From: an uncultured Eubacteriales bacterium
GTDB lineage: Bacteria > Bacillota > Clostridia > Oscillospirales > CAG-382
Direction: 5' to 3'
Length of the DNA stretch: 64,000 bases
NCBI GenBank assembly: GCA_934444645.1
Contig: CAKSCV010000006.1
Coordinates: forward strand, 62,001-126,000
The position numbers were made by a program, and so were the translations under genes. Positions 17,554 through 30,200 of this stretch are shown piece by piece (within the stretch, counting starts at the first letter, position 1; every line of letters begins with the position of its first letter). The notes below the pieces were generated by a model. It saw only the letters and a program-made list of their open reading frames with translations, was not told where the DNA came from and did not search any database.

Positions 17554-20500
17554 TTACTTGTTAAGCTCAAACAGACGCTTGAGCACCGTCGCCGCCTCTG
17601 CTCGGGTGGCGTTTTCCTGCGGATCGAGCGTCGAAGCGGTGCGTCCTGCAAGAATACCCGTTCCGGCGGTCCAGGTGAGCGGTTTTATCGCATATTCCGA
17701 AATCTCGGCAAAATCCTCGTAGGAGAGAATGTTGGTATCCTCACCGACCGTCATGTCGTATCCCTTGAAGAAAGCATACCGGTAAAGAATGGCCGCAATC
17801 TGCTCACGCGTGATATTGGTCTCCGGTTCAAACAGCGTTTCGCTCACGCCGTAAACAATGCCGTTTTCCGCCGCCCATGCGACCGCCGCGGTATAATAGG
17901 TATCGGCGGCAACGTCTTCAAAGCCGCTTGGCTTTGCCATCACGGGCGAGCCCTCGGCGCGGTACAGCACCGTCACAAGCATGGCGCGTGTCAGATTATC
18001 CTCCGGCGCAAACAGCGTCGGCGTCACGCCCTTGAAGAGTCCCTTTTCGTACACGTATTTGACATAGTCATAGAACCAATCGCTCTTATGCACATCGGTA
18101 AACGGCAAGCCGTCGTCAGCCGCGCCTTTTTCCTTAAAGACCACCACGATTTCGGTATCGCTTGTCACCGAAGCGACCGTCGTTACCTCGTCTCTGCCGA
18201 CCGACACGCCGTCAACAAGCACATTCGACACCGCATAGCCCTTATCCGGCACAGCCGTCACCGTGACGCTGGTGCCTTTCGGAATGCGCGTTGCCGAAAG
18301 CATGGCTTTTCCCTTGCCCTCGGTGCGAAGCGTGATGTTGACATAGGTCGTACCTCTGCCGCCCGAGCCGCCCGAACCGGTATCGTTGCGCTTAAAGGCG
18401 GCAATGGCTGTATCGAGTGCTTTGACCGCTGCCGTGTAGCCGTCTTCATCGGTCGTATCGTCGGCAAGCACGGCTTTGGCGGCATCGATGGCTTTTTTCA
18501 AGGCGTTTTTCTTGCTTTGAGAAGCTTTCGGTGTGGAATCGAGCACCTGCTGTGCTTCTTCGATCTTGTCGGCAAGGTCGTTCTTGGTGTTTTTCTCCAC
18601 CGTCACGAGCACGTAATCCGCAAGCCCGGCAGCACGCGCCGTGCTGCCCGTTTCTTCGTCGAACAGAGCCGTACCCGAAGCAAGCTTGACCTTGACAGCC
18701 GCTTCGCCGGGCGCAAGGCCTTTGACCGTGCCGCCGTCAAGCGAAAGCAGGTTTTTGCCGTAGAGCAAGCTCCATTCTAACTGTTCGAAGCCGTCAAGCG
18801 GCACCTGCACGCCTTCAGCCGTAATGCCGACCGCCGTAAGCGCACTTTGCTTGCCGGCAGCAAGGGTGACCGCCTTATCGCCGTCGCTGTTTTTCGCGAT
18901 GGCGGCATTGTTTTGAAGAATTTCGACGCGCTCAAACGAATAGGCACCGTCTCGTAACACCGTCACGGTTAACGAAGAGGTGTTTTCCGATTTATCGGTT
19001 GCCGTAAAGACGAGCTCTTTTGAAGTTTCGGTATCGGCAAGCTTTCCGTTGTAGGTAAAGCTGCCGCCGGCGTCGCGTGTAAGGCCGTCAGTCGTGCCGT
19101 TCACGGTGAGTGCCGCGTGCGGCTCGGTCAAGCCCTCTGCCGAAAAGCTTCCGTCTTTATCCGCAAACACAAGGCTTGTGCCCAAGAGTGCGGATGCGCC
19201 GCTTTCCATGCTTTCGGAAGAGCGCATGGCAAGCGAAAGCGTCGGTGCGGAGGTATCGATCGTGAAGGCGACCTGTGCTTCGGGCAGATACGATGCAGCG
19301 ATGCTGTCGGTAGTCGTATCCTTTTGCGGCGTATACGCCTTGAAGCCGATGACATAATCGCCGTCTTCGAGGTCTTCCAAATGGAATTTCCAATGACTGC
19401 GGAACCATTTGCCTTCGGAAACGGCACTGTCGCCGTCGGTTTTTTCGGGAGAGGTGTAGACCTTCTGACCGCGAAGCAACAGCTCGGCAAATACCGGCGT
19501 GTCAAAGGTATACTCAATAATGACGTTGTCGGTATCGATATACTCACGGGTTGGGTCGATGTTGGTCTTTACTTCCGTCAGCTTCGGGATCTTGGTTTCC
19601 CACATGGTAAAGGCAGCCGAAGAAACGGACGCATCGCCGTAGAAGTAGGCGCGCTTGGCGTCCTCCGCACTTCCGGCAGCCGCTTGGGTATATTCCTCGC
19701 GGAGCGTTTTCACCTTGACGGTATAGGTCTTTCCGGGAACCAAGCCGGCGTTTTGACCGACCGGGAAGTTGGAGCCGGCTTCGTACTGACCGAAGGTTTC
19801 GGAAAGCTCGTTGCCGTCAGCGTCCGCTACCACAGCCAAATAATGCGTGTAATCGACCGTGTCGGCATCCGTCACCTGCACCAGCACCGTGCCGTTGCCG
19901 CCATAGGACGCTTTCACGGCTTTTACGGGCTGCGGAAGGTTGGGATTTGTAAAGGTGATCGCTTTGGTAACAGCCTTGCTGACGCCCTCGGTCGAGGACA
20001 TGAGGAAAACGGCGCGGTACGTTCCGCTGGGGAACGAATCGGGCAAGGTAAAGGCAGCAGAGCCGGAAACACGTTTGACGTCATCCAAATGGAGAACATT
20101 CGTACCGAGCGCACCGTCCGCCAGTGTTTCTTTCTTCAGATTGGCAAGAATCACGGCTTCATCCGTTTCTTCGGTGAGATAAACGTCGATGGTGCACGTG
20201 CCGTCGCCGTCGGAGGTCGTCGTCCATTCGGCGGTAAAATCAAAGCTGTCGGGTGCGTCATGCGCAAGCTCCGCGCTTTCCAATTCCGGAATGTCATCAA
20301 CGCCGCTCATGGTGAAGCTGTCAAACTGCACGCCTTCTGCCGTGCTGCTTACCGTCCAAGAGCCGTTTTGGATAAGGGTACGGTCGGTGACGGTGAAATA
20401 GATGTATTTTTTGCCGTCGCGCATCTGCGTCAAGAAGTTTCCGCCCTCGTCATCAGCACTTGCCGGTGCACTGCCGCGGATTTCGACGCCCTTCGGATTG

Positions 20501-23500
20501 GTGACGGTGATTTCTTCGGCTTTCGGTTCGCCCGAGCCGGTATAGGGAATTTCGAGAAGCAATGCGTCCTGTCCGTCAGCGTTCTTCACATCGATGACCG
20601 CACTTGAAACAGCATCGTCAAAGAGGAAAGCACCGCCTTGTTCGACTTTCACCGCGTCGAGCGTATGAATGTTTGTGCCGTAATAGCCGATAACGGCGTC
20701 GCTGTCGAGGGACGCAAGGCTGAAGGTGTCCTCATCCTCATCGTCGCGCTTGGGGGCGGAAAGGTCGATGTTCTTCCCGAACGAAACGCTTTCACCCCAG
20801 TAATAGATCACGCCGAAGCGGATGCCGATAATCTTGATGTTGGCGCCGATAAACTTGTTCGATACCGCCGCCTCCACACCGGCAAGCTCCTTGCCGCCGA
20901 CGATCGGAATGCTGTCGGGAATGAAGATGCCGGCATAGATATAGCCGTAGAAGTAGTTGTCGGCAATGGTCACGGTAATGCCGCCTTGGATAAGACCGTC
21001 CACAATGCTGACCTTACCGTACAGATTGAGTTCCCACGGTTCGATCCAATGTGCCGAAATGCCGGCTTTGAGGTCAAGCATTCCCTTGGCGAATTTGAGC
21101 TTCATATCGCCCGTCAGCGACAGACCCTCCAAGCTGATTTTGGCATTGAAATCGCCGACGAGCGTTTCGATGGCCTCCAAACGCGCAAATAATAGCAGCG
21201 TAATCGGCGGAAGCCGGTCGAATTCGCCGCCGATGGTGTCGGCAAGCCCGTTGATGCCGCCGCCGAGACCCGTCATATACAGCACGGGCGGTGCTAACGG
21301 AATTTTTAAGCCGTCACGGATGTAGAATTCGATTTTATCGGGAAGAATGCGTTCCTTTTCCTTGACGGTCACTTCCTTGAAGGCAAGAATGCCTTCGCAT
21401 TCGATGACCTTGATGCTGAGTCCGGCATGGATTTCGTATTCCTTGTCGATGGTGTTGATGGAGACGCTGGCATAAATGCCGGGCGCGTTGGACACAAGCG
21501 AGCCAAGCAAATCCTTCGGGAGCGCAAGCTCCACCGTTGTATTGATGCCGATAAAGCCGGTATCCTCGACCGTCACATTGTCGTCAGCCAGCTTTTCGCC
21601 GAAACGCACGTCTTCGATCTCCACCGACAGACTGCCCTCGGAGAGGTTGGTGTCCTTTTTCAGCTTTTTGCCGGTCGAGGTGGTCGTAGTGGGTGTGGTG
21701 TTTGTGCCGGAAGATGGTTCGGTGCCGGACGACGTGCCCGAAGAACCGCCAAGCTCGCCGGTGCCGAACAGATTATTCATGCTTTCGGAATAATCGTCGT
21801 CATCCAAGCTCTCGGCAAAGAGGCTGTTGAGCTCTTCGGAAAGATCCTCTTGGTCGGCCGTGAGATCCTGCGCGGGCTGTTCTTTGTTTTTGGGCGATTT
21901 GATCGGCAGGCTCATTTTGCCGCCAAAGCCGATGCCGTAGTTGACCATGCCGATGGGGGAATCCTCGTTGAAATCCGCACTCATCACGCCGTATTTCATG
22001 TCGATTAAGAAGCCGCCGATCGACTGGATCATGGACGCCGCGCCATCAAGCGAAAGCGTTAAGTCGGTTCCCTTCACACCCGTGCCAAGCCGTTCGGCAT
22101 CCAACGTGTACTTAAAGCCCTTGCGCACGGTGAAGCTCCATTTGCTTCGCCATACGTTGACCGAGTTGACGACCTTCAAGAGGCCGTCGCCCTTGACTTT
22201 GTAGCTGTCCTTGCCTAAGAGACTGTCCTTTTCCATAAACACTTCGAGCGGCTTTTCGCCCTCATAGGAAAGGATGTTGTTGATAATGATATCGCCGTCA
22301 GCCTTTTTTGCTAACCAATATTTGGCTTTTGTGCCGTCCTCACGCGTCATCTGCTTAAAGTTGCCGCGCAAGGTAAGTAAAATCTCGTTTTTCTGAACCG
22401 CGTCCTTCGTACCGAAGTTGAATTTGAGGTCATTTCCGCGGTATTCGCCCTTTTTCGACAGCTCGCCTTTATAGAAGGAAAGGTATTCGCCCTCATCGGC
22501 AAAGGTGAAAAAGTCGTAATCGTCGTCGCTGCGGACAAGTGCAAGAAGTCCATAGGACATCTGCTTATACTTTTCGTCAGCCGATACCTCTAAGGTGACT
22601 GCCGCCGTGAAGGTGTTGCCGAACACCGCCTTTAACTGGGTGTCGGTAAAGCGGAATTCAAGCTTGTATACACCCACCTCCAACGTTTCATCGGTCGAAA
22701 AGCTCAGGTTTTTATATTCGGCATCGAGGAAAGCGATATTTTTCTTATCGATCTTTACTTCGTGGTCACTTGTGGTGTGAACCAAATACAGATCCCACAG
22801 TTCCGAACCTGCCAGTGCCGCAAACGGCTTCATCGAGCCGGTAACCGTAACGGTTCTGCCGCCGGAGGTGTACACGGTTTTGGGGTTGACAGCCGCCATG
22901 GAAAGCTCGGAAAGCTTGCCTGCCGTCGAAGGCAGCAGGATGCTTCGTTCTGCCGCGGTTTCGACCGTCTTTTGGCTGCCGTCCGCCTTATTGGCTGTGG
23001 CGATGAGCGAAACATAGAGCGTTCCTGCCGTAAGGTCGGCCTGGGGCTTTGCGCGCAGCTTGAACAGCTTGGTCACGACCTCGTTGCCGATTTCGGCAAT
23101 CATGGTGATTTTGTCGCCGTCGGCAAGCTCAAACTGCTCTTCGTCAAACGAAAGGTTCAACTGGGCGGTCGTTAATTTTTCGGCACCGTCGACGGTGTTG
23201 TCAATCTCCACCGACACGGTGAAAAGGCCGCCGTCTGCATAGCTTTTTCCGTCCGCGGCAAGCTGCACCCGTCCGGAGGTAATGTTCAAGCCGATATTGC
23301 CTTCGTTCTGCGAGAAGTTGCCGACGCCATACAGCACCTCCGCGCCGAAAGAGCCGCCCTCGGCTATCAAACCAGGCTCCCAATAGAGAGCCGCCGCGCT
23401 GTCGGGCGTTTTGTGCTTGTTGGAATAGTTGGTGAAGTCGCAGAATTCGTCCGGCGTGTATTCATAGCGCGTGTTTGCAAGGTTTGCCCAATGTCCCAAA

Positions 23501-24225
23501 ATCACCTTAGAAGGTACGCTGCCGCCGTTCCAATCCTGCATGAGAAGATAGGCAAGCCGCTTGGGCGAAGAAAGCGAATCGACACAGCGGATCTGCGCCG
23601 GAACGCTGTCGCCGCTAAACGCGGATTCCGTGAGCGTCGGACGAATCGATTCATCGAGTACAAAATACGGCGCGTCGATATCGTTGCCGAGCGAGGTGTC
23701 GAGCAACAGACGAACACCGACTTCCCTTGCCTTTCCGCTGGCATTGACCACATCAAAGCTGATACCGGCATTGCCGAGCGTGTTGGCGGAGGTGGTGGCA
23801 TCCGTGCCGAGCGCGACCTTTAGCGTCACGGTCACGCCGTCAATCGTCCACGGCACGGTGAGTAACCGTCCGCCGTCGGACACAACGGGCGTACCGAGCG
23901 AAGATTCTATTTTGAAGAAGGATTTGTAATCCTGGCCGAACACATAGTCCTTGCCGTCGATGCGCACGGTGATGAACGAGGTGCCGCCGGAGCGGTCTGC
24001 GTCTTCTTTATAGAGAAGCGGCAGATTGTTGTCAAGTGCTTTTTTGGGGTTGCCCTCGACGGTCTCCACCGAGAAACCGCCGGTAGATGCGTTGAAGCTA
24101 TACGTTAAATAGCCGTTGGTGATGCTGTAAACCGATTCTTCTTCGGCAAATACAAGCGGCGGAAGCGCCGACAAAAGCATGAGCAGCGAGAGAAGAAGCG
24201 AAATGAATTTTTGAAGCGTTTTCAT
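17554..24225 (-). CDS. Giant SLH-anchored surface protein
   Basis: About 2,223 residues. A signal peptide (1-28, MKTLQKFISLLLSLLMLL) is followed by a large beta-rich region (30-780) and a S/G/T linker (about 830-860). A long beta region rich in Gly/Ile follows (about 860-1210; LYMTGLGGGINGLADTIGG, LNLYGKVSIVDG). Ig/Fn3-like domains occupy about 1230-1870. A helical FIVAR-type repeat (about 1880-1945), a B-repeat (about 1955-2030) and three SLH repeats (about 2035-2223; FTDVHKSDWFYDYV, LFAPEDNLTRAM) complete it. There is no enzyme motif. The start is ATG 24225, with AAGGAGG 8 nt ahead. It lies 20 nt behind the other giant gene, so the two are co-transcribed; this one supplies the wall anchor. 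Confidence 0.85.
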   Translation of the reverse strand: MKTLQKFISLLLSLLMLLSALPPLVFAEEESVYSITNGYLTYSFNASTGGFSVETVEGNPKKALDNNLPLLYKEDADRSGGTSFITVRIDGKDYVFGQDYKSFFKIESSLGTPVVSDGGRLLTVPWTIDGVTVTLKVALGTDATTSANTLGNAGISFDVVNASGKAREVGVRLLLDTSLGNDIDAPYFVLDESIRPTLTESAFSGDSVPAQIRCVDSLSSPKRLAYLLMQDWNGGSVPSKVILGHWANLANTRYEYTPDEFCDFTNYSNKHKTPDSAAALYWEPGLIAEGGSFGAEVLYGVGNFSQNEGNIGLNITSGRVQLAADGKSYADGGLFTVSVEIDNTVDGAEKLTTAQLNLSFDEEQFELADGDKITMIAEIGNEVVTKLFKLRAKPQADLTAGTLYVSLIATANKADGSQKTVETAAERSILLPSTAGKLSELSMAAVNPKTVYTSGGRTVTVTGSMKPFAALAGSELWDLYLVHTTSDHEVKIDKKNIAFLDAEYKNLSFSTDETLEVGVYKLEFRFTDTQLKAVFGNTFTAAVTLEVSADEKYKQMSYGLLALVRSDDDYDFFTFADEGEYLSFYKGELSKKGEYRGNDLKFNFGTKDAVQKNEILLTLRGNFKQMTREDGTKAKYWLAKKADGDIIINNILSYEGEKPLEVFMEKDSLLGKDSYKVKGDGLLKVVNSVNVWRSKWSFTVRKGFKYTLDAERLGTGVKGTDLTLSLDGAASMIQSIGGFLIDMKYGVMSADFNEDSPIGMVNYGIGFGGKMSLPIKSPKNKEQPAQDLTADQEDLSEELNSLFAESLDDDDYSESMNNLFGTGELGGSSGTSSGTEPSSGTNTTPTTTTSTGKKLKKDTNLSEGSLSVEIEDVRFGEKLADDNVTVEDTGFIGINTTVELALPKDLLGSLVSNAPGIYASVSINTIDKEYEIHAGLSIKVIECEGILAFKEVTVKEKERILPDKIEFYIRDGLKIPLAPPVLYMTGLGGGINGLADTIGGEFDRLPPITLLLFARLEAIETLVGDFNAKISLEGLSLTGDMKLKFAKGMLDLKAGISAHWIEPWELNLYGKVSIVDGLIQGGITVTIADNYFYGYIYAGIFIPDSIPIVGGKELAGVEAAVSNKFIGANIKIIGIRFGVIYYWGESVSFGKNIDLSAPKRDDEDEDTFSLASLDSDAVIGYYGTNIHTLDAVKVEQGGAFLFDDAVSSAVIDVKNADGQDALLLEIPYTGSGEPKAEEITVTNPKGVEIRGSAPASADDEGGNFLTQMRDGKKYIYFTVTDRTLIQNGSWTVSSTAEGVQFDSFTMSGVDDIPELESAELAHDAPDSFDFTAEWTTTSDGDGTCTIDVYLTEETDEAVILANLKKETLADGALGTNVLHLDDVKRVSGSAAFTLPDSFPSGTYRAVFLMSSTEGVSKAVTKAITFTNPNLPQPVKAVKASYGGNGTVLVQVTDADTVDYTHYLAVVADADGNELSETFGQYEAGSNFPVGQNAGLVPGKTYTVKVKTLREEYTQAAAGSAEDAKRAYFYGDASVSSAAFTMWETKIPKLTEVKTNIDPTREYIDTDNVIIEYTFDTPVFAELLLRGQKVYTSPEKTDGDSAVSEGKWFRSHWKFHLEDLEDGDYVIGFKAYTPQKDTTTDSIAASYLPEAQVAFTIDTSAPTLSLAMRSSESMESGASALLGTSLVFADKDGSFSAEGLTEPHAALTVNGTTDGLTRDAGGSFTYNGKLADTETSKELVFTATDKSENTSSLTVTVLRDGAYSFERVEILQNNAAIAKNSDGDKAVTLAAGKQSALTAVGITAEGVQVPLDGFEQLEWSLLYGKNLLSLDGGTVKGLAPGEAAVKVKLASGTALFDEETGSTARAAGLADYVLVTVEKNTKNDLADKIEEAQQVLDSTPKASQSKKNALKKAIDAAKAVLADDTTDEDGYTAAVKALDTAIAAFKRNDTGSGGSGGRGTTYVNITLRTEGKGKAMLSATRIPKGTSVTVTAVPDKGYAVSNVLVDGVSVGRDEVTTVASVTSDTEIVVVFKEKGAADDGLPFTDVHKSDWFYDYVKYVYEKGLFKGVTPTLFAPEDNLTRAMLVTVLYRAEGSPVMAKPSGFEDVAADTYYTAAVAWAAENGIVYGVSETLFEPETNITREQIAAILYRYAFFKGYDMTVGEDTNILSYEDFAEISEYAIKPLTWTAGTGILAGRTASTLDPQENATRAEAATVLKRLFELNK

Positions 24226-24245
24226 GATGGTATCCTCCTTGCGGC

Positions 24246-27200
24246 TCAATGATTGACGTAGATTTGGAGCGTGATGTAGTCGCGCTTATCGGTCTGGATA
24301 AACACCGTGTACCAGCCGCTTGCAAGGCCGCTCACGTCATAGGTGCCGTTTTCAGACAGCGCTAACATGGTGCCGGATTTTTTCATTTCACCCATGGTTT
24401 TTAGCCCTGCGGCATAACGGACATACGAAACGCCGGCAAAGTTGGCAAGCGTGACGGCAACTGTGTCGCCCTGCACCTCGGCGCGTCCGCTTGCATCCGG
24501 CAGGCGGCCGTTGACAAGAGCCACCGTGTCGTACATGCCGACCAGACGGACGGTCCGCTTGGCTTCGGTGACATTGTGCGCACGGTCGGAAACGCGGTAG
24601 GTGACCGTGTAGGCAATGCTTCTGTCAAAGGTGTTCGCCGCAAAATCCGTCGTGTTTAACCGCGGATCAATGAGGATCTCCACCTCGTCCGAAAGGTCTG
24701 TCTTGCCGCGGAACAGGTCATACGCGGAGAAGGCCGTGCCGGGCTTGGTAAGAAGATCAATATTAAACGGTTCGCCGACATCGGCATTTTCATAAAACAC
24801 CAATTCTTCGGAGGCAAGAAGCAGCACCGGCGGTGTTTTGTCGATAAGCTCAATATCGATGGCATACGAATCGGTCAAGCGGTTGTTCTTTTCACGGTCA
24901 AAAATGTATAGGCCGTTATCGTCAAACACCTTTTCGGCGTCGGTCGTATAGTCTTCCTCGCTCGAACCGAGCGTGCGCGTGGGCTCATCCGTCACGACTT
25001 TCACGGTCACATCGCCGTTGGTAACGGGCATTTTGTCGGCTTCTGTTTTGCCGGCCGTGCTGAGGATGTACCCGGATTCCGTGCCGGAGGTATCGACGCC
25101 GATCTCGATGGTTCCGGCTTCGGTTTTGGTAGACCAGCTGCCGTTTTCGAGAATATCGTAATCGTAGCTCCAGGAGAACGATTTGATGACCGGTGCTTTG
25201 GAATCGATTTCGGAGATTTCGACTGTCAGATAGGAATACGCGCCTTCGTCGTCATACACCTTGAAGGTATAGGTGCCGTTGTCGCGGAAGGTAAATTCGG
25301 CTTCGCCGACTTCATTGCCGTTTTCATCGAGTGTCCGGATCTTCTTTGCGATGCCGCCGTACATCACGGTAAGCTCCCAAAGCTCGCGTTCGGTATCGAT
25401 GGGAATGCCTGCCGCGTTCAATGCCTTGTCAAAGCCGACCGTCACTTCGGATTTTTCAGCGTTGACCCCAAGTTTCTTGACCGCAACCGACGGAGCGACG
25501 CGGTAAATGCTCTTGACGGTGACCAAAACCGGATCTCCCTCGTTGCCGTATTCATCGGCATAGTAGACCGTAACCGTGCCGTTTTCGGTGAAACGGAGCG
25601 TGGAAGAGCCATAGTTGACGGTGATCGAAGAAAGGTTGGTGCTGTCGTCGGGATCGATGGCAGTAATACGTGTGTTTGCCTTGTCAAAGGTGAGTGTGGC
25701 AATCACGTTTTCGCGACTCTTTTTGGCTTGATCGACACTGTATGAAACAGTTGCCTGCGGCTTGACGGTGTTGATGTTGGAAACCGTGAAGCTCTTTTCG
25801 GTTTTGTTTCCGGCCTTGTCGAGCATGCACAACCGATATGTGCCGGAAACAGGCACTTCGCCGGTGTAAACGTCGTCCGTCTCGTTATAGGTCAAGGCAA
25901 GCTCTTTGCCGTCCTTGCCGTAAAGCGTTACGCGCGCGACACCGCTTTGCGCGTCGGAAGCCGTTACGGTAATGCCGACCGGCTTTGCGGTTTTGGAGGT
26001 GTGCGCCAGCGTATAGGAAAGCGTACCCGGGAAAATATCGAAATGCGAAAGGCTGACATCCACCGAAGCCGTATCGCCGAAAGCGTCCCGCAGCTCAAAC
26101 GTAAAGGCCGGATCGTCGGTTACGAGCTTGCGCTCAAAGCTGCCGCCGTTGTTGGTCGCCGCAAGACCGCGGTTTTCGCCGATGGCGGTCGGCACGAGCG
26201 TCACATAAGCCTCGGCATACCAGATATCGGCACTTTCGGCTGAGGTCGGATCGAATTTGACGCGCTCGCCGTTTCCGTTGACGTATTCATACGAAAGCGT
26301 ATAGTCGTCCTCGCCGATGGCCGGGAGCTTGCGGATGTTGTACACGCCGATGCCCTCGGGATAGCCGCCCGGGATTGCCGACACATAGCCGCGCTCACCG
26401 AGCATATTTTCCGGTTCGATGCTGAAGCAGATGGCGTTGTCCTTAAATTCGAACACAAGGGTCTTGGTTCCCTTGATGTCCTCATCGCCGTAAATGCGCA
26501 AGGTGACAACCACATTGCCGTCCGCGTCGGTATAGCTCTTTTCGAACGGTGTTTCGGAATAATCGATGCCGTTGCCGTCCTTGTCGATAAACGGCACAAC
26601 CGTTTCTCCGTCCGGCTTTAACGAGTTGCCCCATTCAAAATCATACGGGCCGGGCATATAGCCTTCGTCGTCGGGATCGTTCGGATCGGGTTCACGGATC
26701 AGATCATTGCCCGTGATAACATCGAGAAATTCGCGTAAATGCAAAGCTTTTAAGCCGGTTTCGGGATCACAAACCGTAAAGGTGGCGGTAATACCCGTGC
26801 GCACCAAGATGGGATTATCGGTCATGGTAGCGATTTCCGGCGAAACCGAAACAACCGCGCTTTCGGGCTGCGTGTTGTCGATATGCGTGGCGACGGCAAT
26901 CGTTTCTTCCCAGGTGTCACGCTCCGCACCGGCCGTAAAGCTGTACAGATCGATGATTCGTTCGGTATCGCTCGGCGTTTCCCAGGTTTCGGAATCGTAC
27001 AGCATACCGACGCTGTAAACAAGCAGCGTATAGCCCTCGGTATCGTCGCCTTCGCTTAGCTCCGTATCGAGGGAAAGCGCATTGTTGCGGTTGTTTTCCG
27101 TATCCATGGGTACGATGCGCTCGCCCGTTCCCGGCACATATGCAACCTTGGAGTTTCCGTTGGCAGCGATATAGGCGCCGTCCGCCACGGGCGAATCGGT

Positions 27201-30200
27201 CGAGAAGGTAACGTCGTCCGTATAGCGGTAGACCTTGATGTTGTCAAGCTTGCCGAAGGTCACATCCTCCACGGTAATATCCGATTTGGTGCCTCGGCCA
27301 AGCTCGTCAACCATATACAGCGTATAGGTGCCGTTCTGCGTGATGATGAAGGAGAAGGTATCGGAAAAGCTCGTGGCAAGCAGCTTTGCCGCGTCGTAAT
27401 TATCCTCCTCGTTTTCGGTGACGCTGTCAAGCGGCAGCACCTTGACGGGAACGTTGAATTTCACCTTGACCTTTGCGCGTGCGCCGGTCGTTTTGGGAGA
27501 TGCGTCAAAGCTTTCGGCAAACGCCTCCGCATCACGCACGGTAAAGGCGTCGCTTACATATTCGGTCACATTGCCGACCGTGTCTGCCGTGCGCACGGCA
27601 AGCACATAGTCACCGGTCGCACCGGCAACCTTGATTTGATAGGTAATATCGGTCTCGCCGTCAAACGCGGAAGCAGCTGAGCTGAGAATCTCGCTTTTTG
27701 CCATCGACGGATCAAGCGTAAGATTCTCCTCGCCGAAAATCGTTTGAGCATTGTTCTTCGGAACAATGGCAAACGACGTGTTTGCGTCGGTCGCACCGCG
27801 AACAGTCACATACAAAAGCGCATCTGTCCGTTCGCCGACCGCGATGCTTTGCGCCGCGCATAAAACCTCCGGCCCTTCTTTATCGATCCCGCCGACCGTG
27901 ACGGGAACAGTCACGGTGTTGCCGGCTGCATCCGAAAGAGCAAGCTCGAACGTGCCGCTTTGGGTAAAGGTGACGCTTATCGCGCCGTTTTCATCGGCTG
28001 CGTCGGACGGCAATACCGATTTGTCTTCACAGGACACCGAAACACCGGCCTCCAGATTGTCATACGCATAGATTTTGGCGGTTAATGTATCAGCCGTATG
28101 CTCATCGCGGAATACCAGCCGGTACGTCGGCGCGCTTTCATCGTAGAGAATCGTCAATTCGCTTGTGACGATGCGGCTGTTATAGCTGTCGTCCGGCACT
28201 TTGCCGTAAGCCGAGATAACGCTTTGCACATAGAGCCTGTTTTCGCCCTCTACAAGTGCCGAAACAGGCGTATCGAGCGTGAAAGCACCGCTGTAAACGC
28301 TCTTGTCGGCCTGATAATCGACCCTGCCTAAGTTCTGCCATTCGGAGAAGGCTTCCATATCGTCCGAGGTACGGATGTAGAAATACTGATACACGCCGTC
28401 ATCGCCGTTCGCAAAGCTTTCGGTCACGTTCAGATTTACGGTATACTTGCGTTCACCGGTGAGCGGAATGCCGTTATAGGCTGCCGGTGTGCCGGTGATC
28501 TCGCCGGTCACAGCGGCTTTGGCGCTGCGGATGAAGAACACCGGCGCCTTTTCCGTGTCAAGCAAAGCCTCGTTTCCGTAAATATCGGTTGCAGCGACGG
28601 CAAGCGAATACCGGCCGCTCGGAAGTCCCGCAACCGTAATGGTTTGCGACGCGTTCGCACCGGAAAAATCGAGAATGTATTCACCGCCGACAGCCGTCTC
28701 GCCGTCCGGTGTGACGACATAGGCCTTTGCGGAGGCGATGCCTGCCGCGTCGGACGCGGAGATTTTGATGGTTGCGGTTTCGTCGAACAAACCGCCCGAA
28801 ACAAGCGTTGCGCCGATTTCGGGAGCGGCGTTGTCAAACACAAAGGTTTCGTGCGATTCCTTGGTCGTGCCGCTCGGCGTTGTGACGCGGTAGTTCAAAT
28901 AATATTCGCCGTTTAAGAGAACGGTATTGCCGTCGGCATCAGGCTGTTCGGCTGCACCGATGGCATCGCCCGGAGTCCACGTGCGGTATTCGGAACGGAG
29001 GCCACGGCCGATCCATTTCCAGCTCACGGTGTTTCCGGCATTTGTTTCAAACGAGATGGTGTAGGACGGATGCGGAATCGACGTGCTTTCGGGATACACC
29101 ACCTTGCACTCGGCATCCTCATTGTTCATTTGAATCGAAAGACTGTTCACATCGGTTTTATGTCCGAAGGCATCGATACCGAAATAATACATCCGGCCGG
29201 TATACGATTTGCCCGCACCGATTTTGAGCAATGCCGCCGCGCCCTTTTCGGCAGTTTCTTGGTCGATAAACGCCCATTTTCCGAACGTCGTTTCGAGTTC
29301 GCCGGATTCCTGCTCGAGAGCGGCATCCGGGTCAAAGGCCGGCTCTGTAAGAACGCCGTTCGGCGTGAAGCAATAATAGAATTTTCCCGTGCCGGAGGCG
29401 TCGCTCACGAAAACATTGTAGGTGTTGGAAAGCGATTTATCCGCCGCACGCTTGGTGCCTCTTGTTTCGGTTACCGAAACAACCGGCGGCTTGTTGTCAA
29501 GACGGACATCTTCGATATAGGTTTCTAACTTATTACCGGCAATATCCGTACCGGTAAGCTTCATGGTATACGAGCCCTCCGCCGTGCGGTTGAGCCACAG
29601 CTTGCGCGTGGTCGCAAAGTTTTCACCGGACGGAAGGAACAGCGACGTGCCGGTGCAGGTGCCGTTACTCAAGAAAAATTCGTTTCTGCCGTCGACAGGA
29701 TTGACAAGGAACAGCTCATAGGTTCCTTCGCTGTAAACGGTTTTGGTGAGCTTGGAGGAAACCGCTTTGATCTCTAATGTGTCTCGCCACACACCGGAAA
29801 GAGCCTTTCCGTCCGTGGCGGTGACCGTTACCGACGGTTTGACGGTATCGGCCTTAATGCCCGAAAGAAACGACGCATATTGCATTTTCTCCGCCGCAGC
29901 ATCCCACAGGCGGTAGGTGACCGACGAGTCCTTCGGCACAAGCGTTGCGCCCACGATACGCACGCGCAGATTGTCGCCTGCGGAGGTCATGCCCTTTTGG
30001 AGAGGGAAATTCAAAGACACCTTCGAGCCGTCTAAGGTAATGTCTTTCGCACCGAGCTCGATGGTTTTGCCGGTGTTGCCGAGGTCGAGGATCGCGTTGT
30101 CATAATGGAAACGCGCACCGTTTAAGCTGTCGGAGGTGATATGCGCATAGTTGCCGTCGGTTTTGATATAAATTTCCACCGGAACGGAGGAATCGGTCGC

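Noticed and set aside
17407..18780. Plus-strand open frame of 457 codons
   Set aside because: It is antisense to the SLH end of the giant protein, has an odd composition (R, H, G, C rich), no ribosome binding site and no family motif.
19117..20607. Plus-strand open frame of 496 codons
   Set aside because: Antisense shadow of the giant surface gene, caused by its GC-rich codon use. No domain motifs.
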